Source: Chlorobiota bacterium (lineage in GTDB: Bacteria > Bacteroidota > Bacteroidia > Bacteroidales > JAADGE01). From it: 64,000 bases of DNA. Below, piece by piece: positions 37,994 to 46,890 of this stretch (positions are counted from its first letter, which is position 1; every line of letters starts with the position of its first letter). Location of the stretch: positions 1 to 64,000 of the forward strand of contig JAADGE010000046.1 of the NCBI GenBank assembly GCA_013152535.1. The letters run 5' to 3'. Both the position numbers and the translations under genes were made by a program. The notes beneath the pieces are model-generated. The model had not been told where the DNA came from, did not search any database, and was given only the letters and a program-made list of their open reading frames with translations.

Positions 37994-38878
37994 ATGAAAA
38001 ATAATGAAACAGTTAAACAATTTAATGAATTTAAGTGGATTGATTTGCTTAATCCCGATAAAAAACAATTAAATGAAATTAGCCTGAGTTCGAATATCGA
38101 AGTGCATTTTATTAAAGATATTTTGAAATATGATCACTTACCGAAAATTGAAAAAGTAAATGACTATACTTTTGTTATTATGAGAGCATATTCTGCTGAT
38201 GAAAATAAAAATGTAACGACCATAGGTGAGCTTTCAAATAAAATAGCATTTCTTTATAATGATACTGAATTACTTACTGTTCATCATGTTGATTTTAGTT
38301 TTCTTCACTCAAAAAAAATTCAGGTTCAGGACAGCGAATCTTTAGTGCTTGAATTTATAATGCAAATGTTGACAACTTATGAAACACCTGTTCAAATACA
38401 GAGCGATAACATGGATAAAATTGAATATAAAATGTTCTTAAAAGGCGGAAATTCTGTTTCTGTAGAAAGTTTGTATTTTCATAAATCAAAAGCAAGAATA
38501 TCCAAAAAAGTGTTGATACTTACACAAAATGTGTTAAATCAATTTTCCGTTAAGAAAGAAAATAAATCCAAACTTCAAGATATAAAAGATACAGTACTTC
38601 AACTTATTCTGATGTATGATGAAATTTTAGAAGATGCAAACTCTCTGTTTAATACTTATTTAGCTCTTAAGGCACAAAAAACTAATGATGTGATGAAATT
38701 GCTTACTGTTTTTTCTGCTTTTTTCTTGCCGCTGACTTTTATTGCAGGAGTTTACGGTATGAACTTTTATAACATGCCTGAACTCAGATGGAATTACGGA
38801 TATTTTTTGATTATCGGAATAATGAGTGTTATCGTTATAATTGTTTATTTTTGGTTTAAACGTAAAAAAATTATTTAG
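37994..38878 (+). CDS. corA: CorA-family divalent cation transporter
   Basis: C-terminal PLTFIAGVYGMNFYNMPELRWNYGYFLIIGIMSVIVIIVYFWFKRKKII with the GMN signature. Confidence 0.9.
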   Translation: MKNNETVKQFNEFKWIDLLNPDKKQLNEISLSSNIEVHFIKDILKYDHLPKIEKVNDYTFVIMRAYSADENKNVTTIGELSNKIAFLYNDTELLTVHHVDFSFLHSKKIQVQDSESLVLEFIMQMLTTYETPVQIQSDNMDKIEYKMFLKGGNSVSVESLYFHKSKARISKKVLILTQNVLNQFSVKKENKSKLQDIKDTVLQLILMYDEILEDANSLFNTYLALKAQKTNDVMKLLTVFSAFFLPLTFIAGVYGMNFYNMPELRWNYGYFLIIGIMSVIVIIVYFWFKRKKII

Positions 38879-38943
38879 ACTGACAGAAAATAAATGATTC
38901 TTATTCTTTAATTCCAATTACTGAAATATTTAAATATTAATAA

Positions 38944-41727
38944 ATGAAAAGAGAAAAACGAAAGCCGTCAAATATCAAATATAAGGAGTTAAATAAAATC
39001 CGGAAACCGACTGAAAAAAAAATAACCGAACAAAAAACCGATACAAAAATTTTCCCTTTTAATGTTTGGATATTAAGCGGAATTATAATTCTTATCGGAT
39101 TTTTTGCCTTCTCAAAATACCTCACCGGCGAATATTTATTCTTTTTTAAAGATATCGGCAGCGACAGTATCAACCAAAATTATCCGGCAATTATTCATAA
39201 AATAAACCTGCTGAAAGATGGTTTTTTCTCAAAATGGTCTTTTTATAAAGGGGTCGGAGACAGTTATGTCTCCGGAATTCCGGTTGAGCCATATGGTTTA
39301 TTCCGCTCGGGCATTGACTATGCAGGTGCGTCTTTTGTCGGAGCAAATTTCTTTATATTCGGCAGATTTTTGCGCATCTTTATTTTTTATTTTCTCTTTA
39401 CCGGGATAATTGCTTATTTTTATTTCAGAACATTATCCGTAAAGAAATTTGCTGCCGTAATCGGAGCTTTGCTTTTAACTTTTTCCGGTTATATGGTTGT
39501 CGGAGCCGGCTGGGGATTTTCTTCGCATATTTTTAAAGCAATATTTTTGCTGCTTGCTTTTGAACAGCTTTATTTGAAAAAAAGATGGTTCTTTTTCCCG
39601 TTTGCGATAATTTGGCTGTCGTCAAATCCTTTCGTATTATTTATTTACACCATATTTTTACTTTTATATTCTCTGTTCAGATATTTTTCTGAACAAGAAA
39701 ACGGATTTACCGGCTATTTAAAGCTGACAGGCAAAATGATATTGCTTGGTTTTATCGGTGTAATGATGAATTTTGCCAATCTGTTTAAAGCTTTTTTAAA
39801 AATGTATTACAGTCCTCGCGTTGTCGGCGATGCTTCATACAGTAATTTGTTAAGTTCAGGACAAGACATTACCGAACACGGAAACCTCGGAGCAACTACT
39901 ATCCTGCGATTTTTTTCAAGCGATATGCTCGGCTGCGGAAGCAATTTTCACGGTTGGTTTAACTACCTCGAAGCTCCGCTTTTTTATATCGGTTTGTTAA
40001 CTCTGTTACTCTTTCCGCAAATATTCATTCATTTGAACAAGCGTAAAAAAATTATATTCGGAAGTTTTCTCGGTTTCTGGGCTTTAACTTTATTTTTTCC
40101 GTATTTACGCTATACACTTTTGGCTTTTACCGGCGATTATTTTCGTTACGGATTTGACTTTTTTATTCCGTTTACGCTTTTGCTTTTTGCCGTTTTGTCA
40201 TTAAACGAAATTGATAAAACATTTAAGATAAATATCCCTTTGCTTACCGGAACTTTTGTCGTGCTTATGTTTGCATTGTTTTTTCCTTATACTTCCCTTT
40301 CGGGGAATGCCGTTCAAGGTAACTTGCAAACAATATCAGCAATTTTGCTTGCTGTATATACGATTTTGCTGCTCGCTTTTTCAAAATTGAAATATAAAAT
40401 CCCTATAAAATCCCTGCACAATATGCAATTTTGTTGCTTGTTGTTTTTGAGCTCAGTTATTTTTCATATAAATCTTATGCCGGTAGAGTGCCTGTTACCA
40501 AAACCGAATTTAACAAAGACAAAGCCGGCTATGCCGACGGCTCAATAAAAGCTGTAAAATACATAAAATCAATCGACAGAATTCCTTTTTATCGTATCGA
40601 AAAAGACTATCAATCAGGCAATTCAATACACGGAAGTCTGAATGATGCTTTGGCACAAGGCTATTACGGAACAACAAGTTATTCATCTTTTAATCAACTG
40701 AATTATGTTCGTTTTTTGGAAGAAACAGGCTTAATCGTAAAAGGTGATGAAACGGCAACACGTTGGATTACCGGTTTCAGAGGCTATCCTTTGCTGCAAA
40801 CTTTCGGAAACGTAAAATACCATCTGTCAAAATCCGAAAATCCGGAATTTGAAAAGTTCGGTTTTGAAAAAATAGCCCGAAAAAACGGAATTACAATTCT
40901 GAAAAACAAATTTTATCTGCCTTTCGGTTACACTTACGATAAATATATTGACTTTAACATATATTGACTTTAACGATTTTAAAAAACTGATAAATTATCA
41001 AATTTCAGTTCAGTCTTTAAACTCTGTTTATCAGGATTTGTCAAGAACGGTTGATGTTCAAAAACTTAACGTCATTATTGAAAAGCTGAAACCTTTACTC
41101 GGAAAAAAATACATTGATTATCAGACCTTTAAGAAAGATTTAAGTTTGCAGCTCGGTGAGGATGCTAAAAAATATCGTGTGCAAATTACAAAATATTCAA
41201 CAGTAAACTTTAAAAATCAAATAGCTCTGTTAAACGGTTTTGTTTACGAAAAAGAATTTAATAAAAGCATTAATCTCAGCGAATTTAAAAAAATAATACC
41301 CGAAGATACTTCTGTTATTGTTTCTCCCGAACAATTTAACTTTGATATTTATAAACGCATTATCGACAGTTTAAAACAAGATACTTTGCAAATTACGAGT
41401 TTCAAACAGTCCGAAATATCCGGAAAAATCAGCTTGCAGAAAACAAAAATGTTATTTTTTACAATACCTTTTGATAAAGGATGGCATATAAAAGTTGACG
41501 GCAAAAACGAAACCTTACAACGTATAAATATCGGTTTTACGGGAATTGTTTTACCGAAAGGAAATCATAAAATTAAATTATATTATATTCCTCAATATGA
41601 CAAACTTACAAATGGTATCAGTTTATTTGCCGTATTAATATTTTGGTTATATTCGGGATTTTATTTCTATAAAAAAAGAAAAGCAAAAACTCTTACCGGT
41701 CACGACAACAATAAACTTAAAGAGTAA
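38944..41727 (+). pseudogene. YfhO-like multi-TM membrane protein (GT-C fold), split into three ORFs by two frameshifts
   Basis: ORFs 38944-40548, 40431-40967 and 40948-41727 read as consecutive parts of one protein; 16-bp tandem duplication at 40943-40974 causes the second shift. Confidence 0.8.
40943..40974 (+). repeat. Perfect 16-bp tandem duplication (ATATATTGACTTTAAC x2)
   Basis: Read directly; removing one copy joins ...YDKYIDFN to DFKKLINYQ... in frame. Confidence 0.95.
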
Positions 41728-41731
41728 TTTT

Positions 41732-42289
41732 ATGCAAAATTATCAAAACCTGCCTGAAGAATGGATAAATAATTATACCGATGAACTTTTATCTCGTGCT
41801 GTATATAAGCTTTCGAATGTAGAAAATGCAAAAGATATGGTACAAGATACTTTTTTAGCTGCTGCAAAAAATATTCATTCTTTTAAACAAAAAAGCAATC
41901 CGAAAACTTGGTTGTTTTCAATTTTAAATAACAAAATTTCCGATTTTTACAGGAAAAAATATCGTGAAGATAAAAAAATAAATACTGATATTTCTTCATT
42001 TTTTACTGTAAAAGGTGATTGGAAGCCCGATAAACAACCGCAAAATTGGGAACAAAACGAAAAAAATATTTTAGATAATATGGCTTTCATTGAAATTTTA
42101 GATTATTGTTTGGAGCATTTGCCGGGAAAATATAATTCAGTTATTAAAATGAAATATTATTCCGAAAAAACGCCGGAAGAAATATGTCAGGAACTGGAAA
42201 TAAGCTCGACCAATATGTGGCAAATAATGCACAGAGCAAAATTAAAATTACGTGATTGTATTGAAAACGGTTGGTTTAAAAATAATTAG
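41732..42289 (+). CDS. ECF-type RNA polymerase sigma factor (sigma-70 family)
   Basis: LSRAVYKLSNVENAKDMVQDTFLAAAKNIHSF; NPKTWLFSILNNKISDFYRKK; C-terminal region-4-like ISSTNMWQIMHRAKLKLRDCIE. Confidence 0.9.
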   Translation: MQNYQNLPEEWINNYTDELLSRAVYKLSNVENAKDMVQDTFLAAAKNIHSFKQKSNPKTWLFSILNNKISDFYRKKYREDKKINTDISSFFTVKGDWKPDKQPQNWEQNEKNILDNMAFIEILDYCLEHLPGKYNSVIKMKYYSEKTPEEICQELEISSTNMWQIMHRAKLKLRDCIENGWFKNN

Positions 42290-42293
42290 AAAA

Positions 42294-42551
42294 ATGAAAA
42301 AATTAATACACATATTATTTCTGTCGTGTCTTAAAGCAACCGAACTTATTGAAAAAAAACTGCACGTTCAATTAAGTTTTAAGGAAAAACTGCAATTAAA
42401 ACTACACAAATCTATGTGCAGTGCTTGTCGGTTATACGATAAACAAAGCTATATTATCCACAAAAAATTATCCGATCACTATATTCAAAACTCACCTATT
42501 AACTCGGAAGAACTAAAAAAAATGATTAAGAAGAAACTTGCCGAGCACTGA
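42294..42551 (+). CDS. Small putative anti-sigma factor (zinc-finger-like)
   Basis: SCLKATELIEKKLHVQLSFKEKLQLKLHKSMCSACRLYDKQ; immediately downstream of the ECF sigma gene. Confidence 0.65.
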   Translation: MKKLIHILFLSCLKATELIEKKLHVQLSFKEKLQLKLHKSMCSACRLYDKQSYIIHKKLSDHYIQNSPINSEELKKMIKKKLAEH

Positions 42552-42743
42552 TTTTATATTTCTTTTTCGAGCAACTCAGTTTTATTTATACATAATATTC
42601 TTATTGATTTGTGTTCCCCGGCAATCTTTTTTGTTGTAAATTTATCACCGTTTCCGGGACGAAAAAGATAAATTTATTGTCAGGATATTAATTTCTTGCC
42701 GACTTAATAATCGGAATATTTCAACAAACAGATTTAAAGAATT

Positions 42744-44087
42744 ATGAGAATAGACATTCCGAAAAGTAAGCTAAAAAGAATTGTGATTGTAGGCGGTGGT
42801 TTTGCCGGTTTAACTTTGGCAAGAAAAATAAATAACAAACTTTTTCAAGTAGTTCTGATTGATAAAAATAATTATCACTCATTTCCGCCTCTGCTTTATC
42901 AGGTGGCTACCGCCGATTTGCCGGAAACATCTATTGCATTTCCGTTCCGACAAATATTTAAAAACAGGAAAAACTTCTTTTTTCGTCTTGCGGAAGTTAA
43001 AAAAGTTATTTCTGAAAAAAATACCGTTGAAACAACAATCGGAAAACTGAAATACGATTATTTGATTCTTGCTTCGGGTTCAAAAACAAATTTTTACGGC
43101 ATCGAAGGATTGACAATTCGCTCAATGCCTATGAAAACAATAATTGAGGCATTGAATATCAGAAGTATGATTCTGCAAAATTTTGAAACGGCTTTGAGTA
43201 TAAAGAATAAAAGAAAAAAGCAAAGTCTGATGAATTATGTTATTGCAGGGGGCGGACCGACGGGTGTCGAATTAGCCGGTGCACTTGGCGAAATAAAACA
43301 AAATGTTTTACCTAACGAATATCCGGAATTAAAAAGTGAAATGATGCAAATTACTTTAATTCAGGGTGATAAACGCATTTTACCGACTTTTTCAGAGAAA
43401 GCTTCTGCAAAAGCTGCTACATATCTTCAAAAATTGGGTGTTAACATTCAACTTAATTCATTTGTAACTGACTATTTCGGCGATTATATTCAAACTCACG
43501 ATAATAAAGATTTGGTTGCACACACTCTTATTTGGACTGCCGGAGTTGTGGGAAATCCCGTTAACGGAATGGAAAGTGCTTTACAAAAAAACAGTCAGCG
43601 ATTTTTAACAGATGAATTCAATCGTGTGGAAAAAAACGATAATATTTTTGCCGTCGGCGATATTGCGTTAATGATTAATGATAAATTTCCGCATGGTCAT
43701 CCGATGGTCGCGCAAGTTGCTATTCAGCAGGCAGTTAATTTGTCTGGAAATCTTACAAAATTAATATCGGGGAAAGCTCTGAGAAAATTTCATTATAAAG
43801 ATAAAGGTTCAATGGCAACCATAGGAAAGAACAAAGCAGTTGCAGAAGCCGGGAAATTTAAATTTTACGGAAGAACTGCTTGGTATGTTTGGATGTTTGT
43901 CCATCTTTTGGCTCTGGTCGGTTTCAATCGAAAATTACAAGTTTTTATTGAGTGGCTTCGTAATTATTTCAGTAAAAGCAGAGGCGTTGAATTAATTCTT
44001 CATCCGTTTGATTTTGTTAAAGAAAAGAAAGAACGAAAAAAAGAAATAGAGATTAAAAACAGAACAAACCACGATAAAAATTTATAA
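42744..44087 (+). CDS. ndh: Type II NADH dehydrogenase (NDH-2)
   Basis: RIVIVGGGFAGLTLARKINNKLFQVVLIDKNNYHSFPPLLYQVATADLPETSIAFPFRQIF; VIAGGGPTGVELAGAL; HTLIWTAGV; C-terminal membrane-anchor-like region. Confidence 0.92.
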   Translation: MRIDIPKSKLKRIVIVGGGFAGLTLARKINNKLFQVVLIDKNNYHSFPPLLYQVATADLPETSIAFPFRQIFKNRKNFFFRLAEVKKVISEKNTVETTIGKLKYDYLILASGSKTNFYGIEGLTIRSMPMKTIIEALNIRSMILQNFETALSIKNKRKKQSLMNYVIAGGGPTGVELAGALGEIKQNVLPNEYPELKSEMMQITLIQGDKRILPTFSEKASAKAATYLQKLGVNIQLNSFVTDYFGDYIQTHDNKDLVAHTLIWTAGVVGNPVNGMESALQKNSQRFLTDEFNRVEKNDNIFAVGDIALMINDKFPHGHPMVAQVAIQQAVNLSGNLTKLISGKALRKFHYKDKGSMATIGKNKAVAEAGKFKFYGRTAWYVWMFVHLLALVGFNRKLQVFIEWLRNYFSKSRGVELILHPFDFVKEKKERKKEIEIKNRTNHDKNL

Positions 44088-44088
44088 T

Positions 44089-44349
44089 ATGTCAATCAAA
44101 AAAGTTTTTGCGGCAATTATTAAAAAATCAACGGTCAAAGATGCTTTGGAGGTTTCTTTTATTGTCGGAATCATATTAAATATTGTAAATCAGGGAGATG
44201 TGCTGTTTAGATTAGAGTTTGAAAATTTGTCAATTCTGAAATTAATTCTGACATTTATCGTTCCGTATCTTGTTTCCGCGTATTCATCGGTAAGAACTCG
44301 GCTTTCTTTAAATTTGGAAGAAGAATGTGAGAACTTTAGTTCAGCTTAA
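44089..44349 (+). CDS. NrtS-like nitrate/nitrite transporter subunit (small membrane protein)
   Basis: STVKDALEVSFIVGIILNIVNQGDVLFRL...LKLILTFIVPYLVSAYSSVRTRL resembles NrtS. Confidence 0.6.
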   Translation: MSIKKVFAAIIKKSTVKDALEVSFIVGIILNIVNQGDVLFRLEFENLSILKLILTFIVPYLVSAYSSVRTRLSLNLEEECENFSSA

Positions 44350-44477
44350 GAATAATCGTGCACCTCGTTTGCTTTTTGTAATTTATTTGTTATATCGAAT
44401 TCTGCTTATTAATTTTACACACAAAAGAAACTGCAACAACTTGTTTAAAATAAATAAATTCATTAAAATTTAAAAAT

Positions 44478-45863
44478 ATGCTTAAGGTAAAGTCTCCGTT
44501 TGACAATAGTCTGATTAAAGAAATTCCTCTTGCAAATGAGCAAGATATTGAAAAAGCACTTACTGTTGCTGATAATTTATTTCAAAATCAATCATTGTGG
44601 CTGCCTGCTCATGAACGAATAGCCATTTTAGAGCGAACTGCAGAAATAATGAAATCCCGAATTGAAGAATTGACCAAAACGGCTGCACAAGAAGGAGGAA
44701 AGCCATACAACGACAGTAAAGTTGAAGTTCTTCGAGCAATTAACGGTGTGAAATTGGCAGCAGAACACATCGGGCAAATAAAAGGCGAGCAAATTCCGAT
44801 GGGCTTAACAAAAGCATCCGAAAACAGAATTGCATTTACAACAAGAGAGCCTGTCGGAGTTGTTGTATCAGTAAGTGCTTTTAATCACCCTTTGAATTTG
44901 ACTGTTCACCAAACAGTTACGGCAATAGCGGCAGGGTGTCCCGTAATTATAAAACCGGCATCAACAACACCTCTGTCCGCTCTTAATTTTGCAAAAATTT
45001 TATACGAAGCCGGTTTGCCGGAAGGGTGGTGTCAGGTAACGGTATGTAAAAATGATGTTGCGGAGAAATTAGTAACCGATAAAAGAGTAAATTATTTTTC
45101 ATTTATCGGCTCTTCAAAAGTCGGTTGGTATTTACGCTCAAAATTATCTCCGGGAACACGTTGTGCATTGGAACACGGCGGCTCTGCTCCGGTAATTGTT
45201 GAAAAAGATGCAGATTTTAACGAAATGTTGCCTTCACTTTTAAAAGGCGGTTTTTATCATGCCGGGCAGGTTTGTGTTTCAGTTCAACGGGTATTTGTGC
45301 ATGAAAGCATTGTTGATAATTTCTCCGAACAATTTGCAGAACCGGCAAGTAAACTTATTGTCGGAAACCAAACGGATAAAAAAACAGAAGTCGGTCCGCT
45401 TATTTCTCCGCACGAAGTTAATCGGGTAGAAGAGTGGGTAAATGAAGCCGTTGAAGGCGGAGCAAAATTATTGTGCGGCGGTAAACGGATTTCCGATACT
45501 TGCTATGAACCCACGGTTTTACTTAATCCGCCGGAAGATGCAAAGGTTTCAACATCAGAGATTTTCGGACCTGTTGTTTGTATTTATTCTTATTCCGACA
45601 GAGAAGATGCTATAAAAAAGGCAAATAGTTTAGACCTTCATTTTCAGGCATCTGTATTTACGAAAAATTTAGATATTGCATTAGATACCGTTAAAAAACT
45701 AAATGCAACAGCAGTAATGGTAAACGATCATACAGCTTTCAGAGTTGACTGGATGCCTTTCGGCGGAAGAGACAGCTCCGGTATTGGTATGGGCGGCATA
45801 CCGTACACTATTCACGAAATGACAAGAGAAAAATTGATGGTAATTAAAAGTGATGTTTTATGA
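44478..45863 (+). CDS. Aldehyde dehydrogenase family protein
   Basis: VVVSVSAFNHPLNLTVHQTVTAIAAGCPVIIKPASTTPLSAL; ALEHGGSAPVIVEKDADF; GQVCVSVQRVFVHESI; EIFGPVVCIY. Confidence 0.92.
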   Translation: MLKVKSPFDNSLIKEIPLANEQDIEKALTVADNLFQNQSLWLPAHERIAILERTAEIMKSRIEELTKTAAQEGGKPYNDSKVEVLRAINGVKLAAEHIGQIKGEQIPMGLTKASENRIAFTTREPVGVVVSVSAFNHPLNLTVHQTVTAIAAGCPVIIKPASTTPLSALNFAKILYEAGLPEGWCQVTVCKNDVAEKLVTDKRVNYFSFIGSSKVGWYLRSKLSPGTRCALEHGGSAPVIVEKDADFNEMLPSLLKGGFYHAGQVCVSVQRVFVHESIVDNFSEQFAEPASKLIVGNQTDKKTEVGPLISPHEVNRVEEWVNEAVEGGAKLLCGGKRISDTCYEPTVLLNPPEDAKVSTSEIFGPVVCIYSYSDREDAIKKANSLDLHFQASVFTKNLDIALDTVKKLNATAVMVNDHTAFRVDWMPFGGRDSSGIGMGGIPYTIHEMTREKLMVIKSDVL

Positions 45864-45931
45864 TAGTAAATAAAAAATATTAGTCTGAAAAGTTTTTATT
45901 CCGGAATTTCGTATTTTCCGTTGCTTTTCAT

Positions 45932-46624
45932 TTAAAAAGAGATTTTTTTGATTCTTTTTCTTTTTTTAATAATAAAATGTTTTTTTCCTGTTTCAACGGT
46001 TACTTTATAAAGATTACTGAACTTTGGATTCCGACTTTTATATGATTTGAAGTTATTAATATAGAAGGTTACAATATAATAATTATCTTTTTTCTCAGAT
46101 TTTGGGTCTTTAATCATATTTAATGTCCTTTTGGATAATTTATTAACAGATTCTTTATTTAGATATTGAATGTGAGATTCATAATTTGCGAATAATAAGC
46201 CGCCTTTTTTGAGTATATGATCATCTCTGTTCATACAATAAATAATTAAAGAAGAATATTCTATTGCTTCTTCTTCAGTTTTAGGAAACAGTGCTGATTT
46301 TTTTAAAATATCCAATATTTCAGATGTATGATATATGCTGCCGTCAGGTAAAAGAATAAAAAGTATTGGTTCCGGAATCGGATCTTTTGCCAAAGTATGA
46401 TATATGCCGTATATCTTAAATCCGTTTATCCGCAAAGGTTTTGGCGGAGTTATTTGGATTATTCGAGAATCCGTATTGTCTTTGTCTTTCAGATTGTCTT
46501 TCAGAAATTACTTTTCTTTCAAATAAATTTTTTCATTGTTTTGGGCAAATGAGATATTGTTGTTGCTGATCATAAATAAAATGCCTAAGATTATTGATAA
46601 TATTTTTGTTGTTTCATTTTTCAT
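45932..46624 (-). pseudogene. Secreted hypothetical protein interrupted by a single in-frame TAA
   Basis: Minus-strand ATG at 46624 encodes MKNETTKILSIILGILFMISNNNISFAQNNEKIYLKEK; TAA at 46510-46508; reading continues in the same frame into FLKDNLKDKDNTDSRIIQITPPKP then the 45932-46435 ORF. Confidence 0.7.
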
Positions 46625-46647
46625 TTTAGGAAGTAAAAAATTCTTCG

Positions 46648-46854
46648 TTATAAATTATGTATTTTTTGAAACTCGGATTTATCAGATAATATTTTGTGAT
46701 TTGCAACTTGCCGGTGACCGCCGAACGGATTTTGCCAAGGCGGATAACCAAAATAGATGACTCCGTCTTCCTCCGATAATGATTTTAATTTTTTAATCAG
46801 TTGTTCCTGTCCGCGGACGTATTCAATTACATTTTTAAGAAATTGAAAAATCAT
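46648..46854 (-). pseudogene. Truncated fragment of a class I SAM-dependent methyltransferase
   Basis: NVIEYVRGQEQLIKKLKSLSEEDGVIYFGYPPWQNPFGGHRQVANHKILS resembles the conserved core of methyltransferases with a PPW..PFGGHQQ-type motif; no N-terminal SAM-binding region present. Confidence 0.55.
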
Positions 46855-46890
46855 ATTTTTTTCAGGTACTGAAATGTGTTCATAGTTTTA

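Noticed and set aside
40395-40435. Programmed -1 ribosomal frameshift in the YfhO-like gene
   Set aside because: No convincing X_XXY_YYZ slippery heptamer with a downstream structure was recognised, and a second unrelated shift downstream makes mutation or error more likely.
46536-46760. 74-aa + strand ORF
   Set aside because: Antisense to the signal peptide region and the methyltransferase relic; no domain.
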